64,000 nt of DNA from Azovibrio restrictus DSM 23866 (GCF_000429665.1 NZ_AUCH01000017.1:1-64000), one strand, 5' to 3'; counted from the first letter of the stretch, positions 50,890-60,310 are shown. Program-made: numbers and translations. Notes: generated by a model from the letters alone, not told the origin.

Positions 50890-53800
50890 GGACGGATGCG
50901 CTCGATCTGGGCGGGAATCTCGGGGGCGGGCAGGGGACGGCTGAAGTAGTAGCCCTGGATCGTGGTGCAGCCCCGGGACTTGAGCCATTCATACTGGGCC
51001 TGGGTCTCTACCCCTTCGGCCACGGTTTCCAGGTTCAGTTGCCGGGCCATGGCCAGGATGGTGCTGACGATGGCGGCATCCTCGCTCTTTTCCGTCAGGT
51101 GGCGCACGAAGGACTGGTCGATCTTCAGCTTGTGCACCGGCAGGCGGCGCAGGTAGGCCAGGCTGGAATAGCCGGTGCCGAAATCGTCGATGGACAGCTC
51201 CAGGCCCAGGGCGCGCAGCTGGTGCACGGTTTCCAGGGTTTCCTCCACATCCTGGATGAGGATGGATTCGGTCAGTTCCAGTTCCAGCCGGGCCGGGTCC
51301 AGTCCGGTTTCCTCCAGGGCTTCGCGCACCGTGGCCACCAGGTCGCCGCGCTTGAACTGGACCGAGGACAGGTTCACCGCCACCCGCAGGGGCAGGCCCA
51401 GGTCCTGCCAGTGGCGTGCCTGGCGGCAGGCTTCCTGGAGCACCCAGGCGCCCAGGGGAACGATCAGGCCGCTTTCTTCCGCCAGGGGAATGAACTGGGC
51501 CGGGGAGATCATCCCCTGTTCCGGATGGGGCCAGCGCAGCAGGGCCTCCACCCCGCACACCTGGCCGGCCTCGGCCCGCACCAGGGGCTGGTAATGGAGC
51601 TGGAACTGGCCCTGGGCCAGGGCTTCGCGCAGGGAGTTTTCCAGCTGCAGGCGGGCCAGGGCATCGGAATTCATCTCCGCCCGGTAGAAGCGCAGGGTGT
51701 TGCGCCCGCTCTCCTTGGCCTGACGCATGGCCGAATCGGCCCGGGGCAGGAGTTCGGCGAAGCTGCGTCCGTCGTCCGGATAGAGGGCCAGGCCCAGGGA
51801 GGCGGAAATCTGGATGTCCTGGCCTTCCCTGTGGAAGGGTTCGGTGAGCACCTGCAGCAGGCGCTGGGCCTGCTGGCCGGCACAGCTGGCATCCTCCACC
51901 TCGCTCAGGAGGATCAGGAATTCGTCCCCTCCCTGGCGGCAGAGCACGTTGGCCTGGCCCAGGCTGGTTTCCAGGCGGCGGGCCGCCTGCACCAGCAGGG
52001 CGTCGCCCACGGCGTGGCCGAGGGAATCGTTGATGGTCTTGAACCGGTCCAGGTTGAGGAGGGCCACGGCGGCCTTGCGTCCCTGGCCGGCGGCCATGCC
52101 CAGGGCCTGATCAGTACGCCCCTGGAACAGCACCCGGTTGGGCAGCCCGGTGAGGGGGTCGTGGCTGGCCAGGTAGTCGATGCGGGATTCGGCTTCCTTG
52201 CGTTCCGTGAGGTCGGAGATGATGGCCACGTAGTGGGTGATGCGCCCCCCGTCGCTGACCGGGGAGAGGCTGAGCCATTCCGGATAGCGTTCGCCGGACT
52301 TGCGCTGGTTCCAGATTTCTCCCTGCCAGCGCCCCCCGGGCGGCAGGCGCAGCCATTCTTCCTTGTGCTCCTGGTCCAGGAATGCTGCCGGGCGCCCCAG
52401 GGTTTCCTCGGGAGTGAAGCCGGTGATCTGGGTGTAGGCCTGGTTCACCGACTGGACCCGGAAGCTGGCGTCGGTGATGGCGATGGCGTTGGGGCTGTCA
52501 TCGTAGACGTGGGCCGCCAGTTTCAGGGCTTCCTCGGTTTCCTTGATGCGGCTGATGTCGCTCAGCATGGCGAAGGAGCCCTGGAAGCTGCCGTCCTCGG
52601 CCAGCATCGGCGAAGCGGACACCAGACACCAGAGGGTGCTGCCATCGGCGCGCAGGAAACGGCGTTCGTACACCGCTCCCTTGCCCGCCAGGCGCAGGTC
52701 CATCTGGCGCTGGTGGTCGGCTATTTCCTCGGGGGGAATGAAGTCGATCACCGGATGCCCGAGCATCTGCTCCAGGGCAAAGCCCAGCATGGCGCAGGTG
52801 CGCTGGTTGGCGTAGGTGACCCGCAGCCCGCCGTCGAAGATCCAGACCCCTTCCAGGGTGGTTTCGATCATGCGCCGGAAGCGGGCGTCAGCGTCCTGCA
52901 GGGCCAGGTCCATGCGCCGGCGGCGCAGGATCTGCCAGGCTTCGTGGGCGATGTAGCGGGCCTGGCGGGCATCGTCCTCGTCGAAGCCCTGGGGCTTGTC
53001 GCCCAGTTCCAGGCGCAGGCAGGGGCTGCCCTGTTCCTCGATGTCGATCCGGCATTCATGGTGGGGCCGGCCTTGCTGGCAGGCGGGTTGTAGTGCTTCA
53101 CCCCCGGGCGGGCGGACCAGGATGCGGCCGGACTGGCAGGCACACAGGTCCATGGCCAGTTTCAGGGCACTGGCGAGGCGCTCGCCTTCGCTCTGGCCGG
53201 CGCTGCCCGCATGAAGATTGAACAGGGCCTGGGCCAGGGCCCGTTCCCGTTCCACCCGTTGCTGGGCCTGGTCTTCCGCGTCGAGCAGGGTGTTCAGGGC
53301 GCGGCCGAGCATGCCGATCTCGTCGTCGGCCTGGACGGGGATGCGCACGCCGTCATCACCCCGGGCCCGCAGGGCCACGGCTTCAGCCATGGTTTCCACC
53401 GGGGCGATCACGTGGCGGCGCAGCAGGCGCCAGGTGAACAGGGCGCCCAGGCCCAGCACCAGGGCCATGGCCAGGAGCAGGATGATCATGCTCTGGCGCT
53501 GGCTGGCGCGGATCGGGCCCGCATCCAGCACCACCGAGACGGCACCCCGGATCGGCTGGCCCGTGGCCTGGCTGGTATTGGTCAGGGAAATTTCGCCCAC
53601 GAACTGCCATTCGGGCGGATCGTCCCGCTGCAGGGCTAGGCGGCCGCCTTCCCGCAGCACCTGGCGCAGGGGCTTGATTTCCTCCTGCTGGGGAATGTCG
53701 TCGAGACTCTTGCCCAGCCAGGCATGCCGGGTGCTGGCGACGATGCGGATGGGGCTGGAGAGGGCGACGCTGATACCCTTGATCTGCCGCTCGCCCCCGA

Positions 53801-54029
53801 TCACCGTGATCTGGCGCTGCAGCTCCAGAGGGTCCCGGGAGACTTCCAGGGCCCCCTGGATGGCTTCCAGGATGGTCTGGGCCTGGTGCTCGGTCTGGCG
53901 GACCAGCATGCGCTGGTTCTGGATCAGGACCAGCAGGGTGACGGCCAGGAAGAACAGGCAGACCAGGATCAGCAGGGGCACCAGCAGGATGTGGCGCAGG
54001 GTTTTCTGGGCGGGTGCCGGTGGGGTCAT
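50886..54029 (-). CDS. c-di-GMP signalling protein (HAMP-PAS-PAS-GGDEF-EAL)
   Basis: A 1047-residue inner-membrane protein. Two helices (about 13-36 and 180-202) bracket a periplasmic domain. HAMP (about 203-255) and a GAF-like stretch follow. Two PAS domains (about 385-500 and 510-620) precede GGDEF (RQGGDEFLIL intact) and EAL (VEALLRW, DDFGTGYSSLAYL, KIDQSF and EGVETQ all present). Both catalytic sites look intact, so it could make or break c-di-GMP; in such composites the EAL part usually dominates. It overlaps both neighbours by 4 bp, forming one operon with a solute-binding lipoprotein and a histidine kinase. Confidence 0.93.
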   Translation of the reverse strand: MTPPAPAQKTLRHILLVPLLILVCLFFLAVTLLVLIQNQRMLVRQTEHQAQTILEAIQGALEVSRDPLELQRQITVIGGERQIKGISVALSSPIRIVASTRHAWLGKSLDDIPQQEEIKPLRQVLREGGRLALQRDDPPEWQFVGEISLTNTSQATGQPIRGAVSVVLDAGPIRASQRQSMIILLLAMALVLGLGALFTWRLLRRHVIAPVETMAEAVALRARGDDGVRIPVQADDEIGMLGRALNTLLDAEDQAQQRVERERALAQALFNLHAGSAGQSEGERLASALKLAMDLCACQSGRILVRPPGGEALQPACQQGRPHHECRIDIEEQGSPCLRLELGDKPQGFDEDDARQARYIAHEAWQILRRRRMDLALQDADARFRRMIETTLEGVWIFDGGLRVTYANQRTCAMLGFALEQMLGHPVIDFIPPEEIADHQRQMDLRLAGKGAVYERRFLRADGSTLWCLVSASPMLAEDGSFQGSFAMLSDISRIKETEEALKLAAHVYDDSPNAIAITDASFRVQSVNQAYTQITGFTPEETLGRPAAFLDQEHKEEWLRLPPGGRWQGEIWNQRKSGERYPEWLSLSPVSDGGRITHYVAIISDLTERKEAESRIDYLASHDPLTGLPNRVLFQGRTDQALGMAAGQGRKAAVALLNLDRFKTINDSLGHAVGDALLVQAARRLETSLGQANVLCRQGGDEFLILLSEVEDASCAGQQAQRLLQVLTEPFHREGQDIQISASLGLALYPDDGRSFAELLPRADSAMRQAKESGRNTLRFYRAEMNSDALARLQLENSLREALAQGQFQLHYQPLVRAEAGQVCGVEALLRWPHPEQGMISPAQFIPLAEESGLIVPLGAWVLQEACRQARHWQDLGLPLRVAVNLSSVQFKRGDLVATVREALEETGLDPARLELELTESILIQDVEETLETVHQLRALGLELSIDDFGTGYSSLAYLRRLPVHKLKIDQSFVRHLTEKSEDAAIVSTILAMARQLNLETVAEGVETQAQYEWLKSRGCTTIQGYYFSRPLPAPEIPAQIERIRP

Positions 54030-55030
54030 GGCTGCAGGCTCCGGCGCAGGATGGCGGGGGTGGCGAGGCCGCCTTCTGCCATCTTAAGGGTCATGCCTCC
54101 ATCCCGCAGGGCCTGGAGGGTCTCGAACAGGGTCAGGTCCACCCGCCCTCCGGGTTCGAACAGGGGGGCCTGCTCTGCCAGGGGCAGCAGTTTCAGGCCC
54201 CCCATGTCCCGCTCGAAATCGTCCCGCTGCCGACCCGTGCGGGCCGCCATGCGGGCATAGGCATCGTCGGGATGCCGGACGGTGTACTCCCGGGCCATCT
54301 CGAAGCCCCGCACCAGGGCGGCCAGTTCCCCGGGCCGCTGTTCGATCAGCTCCCGGCGGGCGTAGAGCAGGTCGATGATGGCGTCCGGAACCCTGCTGCT
54401 GTCGAACAGGACCCGGGCCTTGCCGGGACCTTGGGCCAGCAGTTCGTCGGCCACCGGGGGATAGACCACCACCGCGTCCACCTCGCCCCGCTGGAAGGCG
54501 CCGGGCATGCTGGCCTGGGCCATGGGCAGCATCTGCACTTCCTGGAGCTTCATCCCGGCCGAGGCCAGGGCCAGGTAGAGGAGCAGCAGGTTGAGGCTAC
54601 CGGGCTCCACGGCCACCTTCCGCCCCTTGAGGACCTCCAGTCGCTCCAGGGCCGGATGGGCGATCAGGTAATCGGCACCTATGGAGATGTTGGTGAGGAA
54701 AAAAGCTTGTACGGGCAAGCCCAGGGTGGCGCCGGCGGTGAGCAGTTCCACTGCCGTGCCGGCAGCCACGTCGATCTGCTGGCGTTCAAAGGCTCTGCGG
54801 CTGTCACCCAGGGATGTGAATTCCACCAGTTGCAGATTCAGCCCCAGTTCCTGGTAGTAACCCAGTTGCTCGGCCAGCTTGAAGAGTTCGTAGCCGGGCC
54901 AGGGGTTGAAGCCCAGGCGCAGGGCGCTGGGCTGGGACAGCTGGCAGCCGCCCGCCAGCAGCGTCAGGGCTGGCAGGCTGGCGAGAAAGGCGCGGCGTCC
55001 GTTGTTGTTGTGTGTGGCATCGCCCGGCAT
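54026..55030 (-). CDS. solute-binding lipoprotein (NMT1/SsuA-like)
   Basis: A 334-residue exported protein with a lipobox LLAGGC (cysteine near residue 29), so it is lipid-anchored. It has the NMT1/THI5 and SsuA-type fold signature LRLGFNPWPGYELFKLAEQLGYYQELGLNLQLVEF, then a GEVDAVVVYPPVADELL block. Ligands of this family are sulfonates, nitrate, pyrimidines and similar. No ABC permease or ATPase is near. Instead it overlaps a GGDEF-EAL gene and then a histidine kinase. A sensing role, presenting ligand to those membrane proteins, seems more likely than transport. Confidence 0.85.
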   Translation of the reverse strand: MPGDATHNNNGRRAFLASLPALTLLAGGCQLSQPSALRLGFNPWPGYELFKLAEQLGYYQELGLNLQLVEFTSLGDSRRAFERQQIDVAAGTAVELLTAGATLGLPVQAFFLTNISIGADYLIAHPALERLEVLKGRKVAVEPGSLNLLLLYLALASAGMKLQEVQMLPMAQASMPGAFQRGEVDAVVVYPPVADELLAQGPGKARVLFDSSRVPDAIIDLLYARRELIEQRPGELAALVRGFEMAREYTVRHPDDAYARMAARTGRQRDDFERDMGGLKLLPLAEQAPLFEPGGRVDLTLFETLQALRDGGMTLKMAEGGLATPAILRRSLQP

Positions 55031-55084
55031 GGCGAGGCTCCCTGTCGTTTGTGAGTGTCTCCGAAACCCCTGGCAGCTTAAAGC

Positions 55085-55765
55085 CTAGGTCCCGGGCACG
55101 GCAAGCCGCATGCTTTCCGGCCCCGGGGGGGCCTGGCCCACATGGGCGAGCAGCCACTGGCCGGCGATCCGGGCGGCGGTTTCGAAATGGGGTGGGGCGC
55201 TGAACTCCCGGTCCGCGTCGGGAATGATCTGCAGCTTGCAGTGCCGGTGGGTCTTGTCCTGGCAGCGCAGCCCCGAGGCCTGGCCCTGGGGGTCGTCGGC
55301 GCCGAACAGCAGCAGGGTCGGGCATAGCAGGGTTTCCAGGTAGAAGGCGCCCGCCTGGTCCGGCAGCCCGCCCCGGCAGACCAGGGCCTGCACCTGGGCA
55401 TCCCGCTGGGCTGCGGCGCGCAGGGCGGCCGGTACGGCGCTGCCCGCTGCCAGGATGCCGCAGGGCAGGGCAGCCGTCAGACTTTCCTGGTGCAGCCAGG
55501 CCAGGGCATCGAGGATGCGCTGGGTGAGCAGAGGCACGTTGCCGTACAGATCGCTGCCCTGGGCGTCCCGGAAGCTGACCAGATTGAGCAGCAGGGTGGC
55601 AAAGCCGTGCTCTTCCTGGATGCGGGCGGCGAATTCATGGCGGCAGCCCGGGTGGATGCCACCGGTCTGGGGCAGCAGGATCAGCCCCCGGGGGGCATCG
55701 GGCAGGCAGAGGCTGGCCCGCAGGGGCTGGCGGCCGGAGGTGATGGCGATTTCCTGGGGGATCAT
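55085..55765 (-). CDS. alpha/beta hydrolase, dienelactone-hydrolase-like
   Basis: A 226-residue alpha/beta-hydrolase-like protein. It opens LRASLCLPDAPRGLILLPQTGGIHPGCRHEFAARIQEEHGFATLLLNL, with the oxyanion-loop region. The nucleophile elbow reads LAAGSAVPAAL instead of GxSxG, so Ser is present but the first Gly is changed. LLFGADDP fits the acid position, and a His (APPHFET) lies near the end. It may be a weak or altered hydrolase. Its ATG overlaps the AmrS-type radical SAM stop (ATGA), so it is coupled to the AmmeMemoRadiSam genes. Confidence 0.75.
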   Translation of the reverse strand: MIPQEIAITSGRQPLRASLCLPDAPRGLILLPQTGGIHPGCRHEFAARIQEEHGFATLLLNLVSFRDAQGSDLYGNVPLLTQRILDALAWLHQESLTAALPCGILAAGSAVPAALRAAAQRDAQVQALVCRGGLPDQAGAFYLETLLCPTLLLFGADDPQGQASGLRCQDKTHRHCKLQIIPDADREFSAPPHFETAARIAGQWLLAHVGQAPPGPESMRLAVPGT

Positions 55766-56832
55766 GGGGGCGCAAGGTGAACGGGGGAAGGGGCCACATT
55801 ATGGCGGTCCCGGGCGCTGGCAAAGCGGCCGGGCAAGGGGGTATGGCAGTGGGGGCAGCGGCCGGCGGGGTCCAGAGCGTAGGTCAGGACCTGCTGCCAG
55901 TCCCGCTGGATCAGGGGGCGCTGGCAGCCGGCGCAGCGGGTGGTGCCGCCTTCCCGGTCATGGACATTGCCGGTGTAGACGAAATGAAGACCAGCGGCCA
56001 GGGCCTGTTCCCGGGCCCGGCTCAGGGTGGCGGCCGGGGTGGCGGGCACTTCCTGCATGCGTCCGGCCCCGTGGAAGGCGGTGAAATGCAGGGGCACTTC
56101 CGGGCCCAGCTGTTCCGCCACCCAGGCACAGAGGGCTTCGATTTCCGCCGGGCTGTCGTTGTGGCCGGGAATGAGCAGGGTGGTGAGCTCCAGCCAGCAG
56201 GCAGTTTCCCGGTGGATGTAGACCAGGGTGTCCAGCACCGGCTGCAGGTGGCCGGCGCAGAGCCTGTGGTAGAAATCGTCGGTGAAGGCTTTGAGATCCA
56301 CATTAGCCGCATCCATGGCCGGGAAGAACTCCCGGGCCGGCTCCCGGTGGATGTAGCCGGCCGTCACCGCCACGTTCAGGAGACCCGCCTCCCGGCAGGC
56401 CCGGGCCGTGTCGAGGACGTACTCGGCAGAGATCACCGGGTCGTTGTAGGTATAGGCCACGGAGCGGGCCTGCCGGGCCAGGGCGGTGCGCACGATGCGC
56501 TCGGGGCTGGCGGTTTGCAGTTCCTCCTCCTGGGCCCGGGCATGGGAGATTTCCCAGTTCTGGCAGAACTTGCAGGACAGGTTGCAGCCGGCGGTGCCGA
56601 AGGAAAGCACGCTGCTGCCCGGGTAGAAATGGTTCAGGGGTTTCTTTTCGATGGGATCCAGGCAGAAGCCCGAAGAGCGGCCATAAACCGTGAGCTGCAT
56701 CTGCCCGCCGACGGCCATGCGGGTGAAGCAGGCGCCCCGCTGGCCTTCGTGCAGCTGGCAGTCCCGGGGGCAGAGGTCGCATTGCAGGCGACCGTCGGGC
56801 AGGGGGTGCCACCAGCGGGCGGTGGCGTTCAT
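55762..56832 (-). CDS. amrS: AmmeMemoRadiSam system radical SAM enzyme
   Basis: A 356-residue radical SAM protein. The iron-sulfur motif CNLSCKFC is at residues 83-90 (CxxxCxxC), preceded by the N-terminal cysteine-rich CDLCPRDCQLHEGQRGAC typical of AmrS/PflA-like enzymes. The C-terminus has CAGC...CPHC, a zinc-ribbon-like extra. It probably generates a radical for an unknown modification or activation. GGAGG precedes the chosen ATG (56832); a codon-poor upstream ATG adds four residues. It overlaps the AMMECR1 gene on one side and the hydrolase gene on the other by 4 bp each. Confidence 0.92.
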   Translation of the reverse strand: MNATARWWHPLPDGRLQCDLCPRDCQLHEGQRGACFTRMAVGGQMQLTVYGRSSGFCLDPIEKKPLNHFYPGSSVLSFGTAGCNLSCKFCQNWEISHARAQEEELQTASPERIVRTALARQARSVAYTYNDPVISAEYVLDTARACREAGLLNVAVTAGYIHREPAREFFPAMDAANVDLKAFTDDFYHRLCAGHLQPVLDTLVYIHRETACWLELTTLLIPGHNDSPAEIEALCAWVAEQLGPEVPLHFTAFHGAGRMQEVPATPAATLSRAREQALAAGLHFVYTGNVHDREGGTTRCAGCQRPLIQRDWQQVLTYALDPAGRCPHCHTPLPGRFASARDRHNVAPSPVHLAPP

Positions 56833-57377
56833 GCTTCCCTCCATTTCCGGACCTGGTAACGCCAGCAGCGCAGGTCCGGGCCCCAGTAATCTCCGGGCAG
56901 GCCCGCCTTGCGGCGCAGTTGCAGGAGGAAGTCGCGGCCATCGGGCAGCTGTTCCCAGACCTGGGGCAGGAAGGTGGCCCGGCGTGGGCCGGCAGCCAGG
57001 ATCAGGCCATCCACCCCGGGGCGGAGCTGGGCCAGGAGTTCCGCTTCCGAGCCGGCCGCCAGGGCTTCGTGGGGGCCGAGCAGGGAGACCTCCACCTGGA
57101 TGTCGGGCCATTCCCCGGCGCTCACCGGCGCGAAACGTGGGTCCCGGAAGGCCGCCGCCCGGGCATTCTCGGTGACGTCCAGGACCAGGGGACGGTGGGC
57201 TTCCAGGCTGCCAATGCAGCCGCGCAGGGCGCCTGCCTGGCTCAGGGTCACGAAACAGGCGCCCGGCGCTTCCAGGGCGGCCGGGGTGACGGGCGGCTCG
57301 CCGGCCAGCCCCAGGCGTTCGGCGATGGCCCAGCGGGCGTGGGCGAGCAGGGCGGGACCCAGGGACTGTTCAGTCAT
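56829..57377 (-). CDS. amrA: AmmeMemoRadiSam system protein A (AMMECR1 domain)
   Basis: A 182-residue AMMECR1-family protein with the invariant LRGCIG motif (GALRGCIGSLEAHRPL) and AFRDPRFAPVSAGEWPDIQVEVSLL. It ends in the usual LRRKAGLPGDYWGPDLRCWRYQV. Its biochemical role is unknown. It sits between the Memo-type gene (8-bp overlap) and the radical SAM gene (4-bp overlap), the standard triple. I chose MTEQSLGP at 57377; the longer frame would run deep into the Memo gene. Confidence 0.93.
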   Translation of the reverse strand: MTEQSLGPALLAHARWAIAERLGLAGEPPVTPAALEAPGACFVTLSQAGALRGCIGSLEAHRPLVLDVTENARAAAFRDPRFAPVSAGEWPDIQVEVSLLGPHEALAAGSEAELLAQLRPGVDGLILAAGPRRATFLPQVWEQLPDGRDFLLQLRRKAGLPGDYWGPDLRCWRYQVRKWREA

Positions 57378-58176
57378 GGCTGGCCTCCGGCAGCAAGGCA
57401 AAGGCCCCATAGCCCACCACCCGTTGCAGGTCCCGGGTGGTCTGGCCGGAGTTGCACAGTTCCAGGCAGTGGGCCTGCAGGTGGTGACGCCGGGCCGAGC
57501 GCAGCAGGCCGTTGATGGGCATGGCGCCGCAGGCCTGTTCGCCCCGCAGGCTGGTTTCCAGGTCCAGGATGCGCCGGGCCGTGTCCTGATCCCGGGGGCG
57601 GGCTTCCCGGTCGGGAAGAAAGTGGGACAGGTCGGAGCTCACTACCACCAGGGTTTCCGGCCCGCCCCAGAGCCGGTCCAGGACCTCGGCCACGGCTTCT
57701 GCATCGGCCTGGCCCACCACCAGGGGCAGCAGCTGGAACGTTTCCAGGACGCATTGCAGGAAGGGGAGCTGCACTTCCAGGGCGTGTTCCAGGAGGTGGG
57801 GTTGATCGCTGACGCCCACCTGGGGCAGGTCCTGGAGTCTCTCCTGGGCGGTCTGGTCCAGGGGCACGCTGCCCAGGGGCGAGGCAAAACTGCTCCAGGG
57901 CGGAAGGGCCAGTCCCTGCAGCGGGACCCGGTGGCTGGGGCCCAGCAGCACCACCCGGGTGATGCGGCTGCGCCAGGGGAGCAGCGGGGCGTAGGCCAGG
58001 GCGGCGGTGGCGCCGGAATAGAGATAGCCCGCGTGGGGCACGATCAGGGCCTTGGGTTGCCGGGGCAGGGCCTGGGGCCGGGCTGCGGCGAGCAGGTCTT
58101 CCACCTGCTGGCGCAACTGGCCGGGATCGGCCGGATAAAACGTGCCGGCGACGGCGGGGGGACGGATGCTGGCCAT
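57370..58176 (-). CDS. amrB: AmmeMemoRadiSam system protein B (Memo-like)
   Basis: A 268-residue MEMO1-family protein related to extradiol dioxygenases. Conserved positions seen: PHAGYLYSG (His48), LGPSHRV (His82), VSSDLSHF (His185) and LCNSGQT (Cys241). These correspond to the metal and cysteine site known from human MEMO1. Start RPPAVAGTFYPADP is the classic N-terminus. It opens the amrB-amrA-amrS-hydrolase operon, 114 bp after prmB. Function in bacteria is not established. Confidence 0.93.
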   Translation of the reverse strand: MASIRPPAVAGTFYPADPGQLRQQVEDLLAAARPQALPRQPKALIVPHAGYLYSGATAALAYAPLLPWRSRITRVVLLGPSHRVPLQGLALPPWSSFASPLGSVPLDQTAQERLQDLPQVGVSDQPHLLEHALEVQLPFLQCVLETFQLLPLVVGQADAEAVAEVLDRLWGGPETLVVVSSDLSHFLPDREARPRDQDTARRILDLETSLRGEQACGAMPINGLLRSARRHHLQAHCLELCNSGQTTRDLQRVVGYGAFALLPEASHD

Positions 58177-58290
58177 GGCACCTCCTGGGGGGCTAAGGAA
58201 GGGGGCGAAACTCCTGCTCTTAATCTAGTCCAGGGTGAAGGAGGCTGTGGGATCCGAACCGCTCGCCCCCGTTCCGTCGGCAACGCCGGC

Positions 58291-59181
58291 TCAGAGTTCT
58301 TCCTGGCGCAGCATGAACACGTACTGGTCCCCGGCGGCCGTGTCCAGCCAGGTGAAGGGCAACTGCGGATAGGCGGCTTCCAGCACTTCCCGGTTGTGGC
58401 CGATCTCCACCACCAGGATGCCGCCAGGATTGAGGCGGGCCTTGGCCTCGGCCAGGATGCGGCGGGTGAAGTCGAGGCCGTCCTCGCCGGAGCCCAGGGC
58501 CAGTTCCGGCTCCTTCAGGTATTCCGGGGGCAGGGCGGCGACGGAGGCGGCATCCACGTAGGGGGGATTGGAGATGATCAGGTCGTAGCGTTCGTCGCCC
58601 AGGGCGTTCATGCCGTCCGACTCGATCAGGCGCACCCGCTCCTGCAGCTGGTAGTCGTCCACGTTCTTCCGGGCCACGGCCAGGGCGTCCGGGGACAGGT
58701 CGATGGCATCCACCCGGGCCTCGGGGAAATTGAGGGCGGCAAGGATGGCCAGGCAGCCGGAGCCGGTGCACAGGTCCAGGGCCGTTTCCACCTGCCAGGG
58801 GTCTTCGATCCAGGGAGAGAGCTGCTCGTCCAGCAGTTCGGCGATGAAGGAGCGGGGTACGATCACCCGCTCATCCACGTAGAAGCGGTGTTCGCCCAGC
58901 CAGGCTTCCTTGGTCAGATAGGCCGCGGGAATCCGTTCCTGCACCCGGCGTTCATAGATGCGCAGCAGGGCGCTCTTTTCCTTGGGCAGCAGGCGGGCGT
59001 CCAGGAAGGGTTCGAGCCGGTCCAGGGGCAGGTGCAGGGTGTGCAGGGTGAGGTAGACGGCCTCGTCCCAGGCGTTGTCGCTGCCGTGGCCGAAGAACAG
59101 CCCGGCCTCGTTGAAATGGGTGACGGCAAAGCGCAGGCAGTCCCGGAGGGTGTGCAGGTCGTTGCGGGCGTTGTCAAACAT
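58291..59181 (-). CDS. prmB: ribosomal protein uL3 N5-glutamine methyltransferase
   Basis: A 296-residue SAM-dependent methyltransferase that methylates a glutamine of ribosomal protein L3. Motif I is ALDLCTGSGCLAILAA (about 140-155), and the catalytic NPPYVDA motif follows near 210. The N-terminal helical domain and length match PrmB rather than PrmC. Its ATG overlaps the dapE stop by 8 bp, so it is cotranscribed with the dap genes. Confidence 0.93.
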   Translation of the reverse strand: MFDNARNDLHTLRDCLRFAVTHFNEAGLFFGHGSDNAWDEAVYLTLHTLHLPLDRLEPFLDARLLPKEKSALLRIYERRVQERIPAAYLTKEAWLGEHRFYVDERVIVPRSFIAELLDEQLSPWIEDPWQVETALDLCTGSGCLAILAALNFPEARVDAIDLSPDALAVARKNVDDYQLQERVRLIESDGMNALGDERYDLIISNPPYVDAASVAALPPEYLKEPELALGSGEDGLDFTRRILAEAKARLNPGGILVVEIGHNREVLEAAYPQLPFTWLDTAAGDQYVFMLRQEEL

Positions 59182-60310
59182 GAAGGATCTGCTCCAGGAT
59201 GCGTTGGTAAATGCCGGTGAGCCTGGGCAGGGCGTCCACGGCGATGCACTCGTCTATCTTGTGGCTGGTGGCGTTGACTGGTCCCACTTCCACCATCTGG
59301 GGACAGATGGCGGCGATGAAGCGGCCGTCGGAGGTGCCCCCGGTGGTGGAGAGTTCGGTGGTGAGGCCGGTTTCCGCCTGGATGGCGGCGCTCACCGCAT
59401 CAGCCAGCACGCCCCGGCCGGTGAGGAAGGGACGGGCGCCCAGGGTCCAGCTGATCTCGTACTCCAGACCATGCCGGTCGAGGAGGGCGGTGAAACGCTG
59501 CTGCAGGCTTTCCGGGGTGCTAGCGGTGGAAAAGCGGAAGTTGAACAGCAGTTCCACATGGGCCGGAACCACGTTGTTGGCACCCGTGCCGGCGTGGATG
59601 TTGGAGACCTGCCAGGTGGTGGGCTGGAAGTATTCGTTGCCCTCGTCCCAGGTGGTGGCGGCCAGTTCGGTGAGGGCCGGGGCCAGCTGGTGGATGGGGT
59701 TGCGGCCCTTGTCCGGGTAGGCGATGTGACACTGGATGCCCTTCACCTTGAGTTTGCCCGAGAGGGAGCCGCGCCGGCCGTTCTTGACCATGTCGCCCAC
59801 GGTATGGACCGAGGTGGGTTCACCGATGATGCAGTAGTCCAGGGTCTCGCTCCGGGCCTGCAGGGTTTCCACCACGGCCACGGTGCCGTCCAGGGCATCG
59901 CCCTCCTCGTCGGAGGTGATCAGGAAGGCGATGGAGCCCGGGTGCTCCGGGTGGGCGGCCACGAAGCGCTCCACGGCCACGATCATGGCTGCGATGGAGG
60001 ATTTCATGTCGGCGGCGCCCCGGCCGTAGAGGTAGCCGTCCCGGATTTCCGGTTCAAAGGGGGGGGAGGTCCATTGCTCCAGGGGGCCGGTGGGCACCAC
60101 GTCCACGTGGCCGGCAAAGCAGAACAGGGGCTTGGCCGTGCCGCGTCGGGCCCAGAGGTTCCGGGTCCGGCCCCGGTCGATGGCTTCGAAGCTGAAGCCC
60201 AGGGGGGCGAGGCGGGACTTGATCAGTTCCAGGGAGCCCCCGTCGGCAGGGGTGACGGAGGGACAGGCGAGCAGGGCCTGGGCCAGGCTCAGGGTGGCTT
60301 CGGTGGTCAT
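59174..60310 (-). CDS. dapE: succinyl-diaminopimelate desuccinylase
   Basis: A 378-residue M20-family zinc hydrolase that converts N-succinyl-LL-diaminopimelate to LL-diaminopimelate for lysine and peptidoglycan. FAGHVDVVPTGP holds the first zinc His and Asp, the bridging Asp follows in YGRGAADMKS, and the general base Glu in TSDEEGDA. RPFLTGRG and the TTGGTSDGRF block near the end are DapE-specific. It is 52 bp after pilU, with a GC-rich hairpin (about 60331-60355) between them, and overlaps prmB. Confidence 0.95.
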   Translation of the reverse strand: MTTEATLSLAQALLACPSVTPADGGSLELIKSRLAPLGFSFEAIDRGRTRNLWARRGTAKPLFCFAGHVDVVPTGPLEQWTSPPFEPEIRDGYLYGRGAADMKSSIAAMIVAVERFVAAHPEHPGSIAFLITSDEEGDALDGTVAVVETLQARSETLDYCIIGEPTSVHTVGDMVKNGRRGSLSGKLKVKGIQCHIAYPDKGRNPIHQLAPALTELAATTWDEGNEYFQPTTWQVSNIHAGTGANNVVPAHVELLFNFRFSTASTPESLQQRFTALLDRHGLEYEISWTLGARPFLTGRGVLADAVSAAIQAETGLTTELSTTGGTSDGRFIAAICPQMVEVGPVNATSHKIDECIAVDALPRLTGIYQRILEQILHV

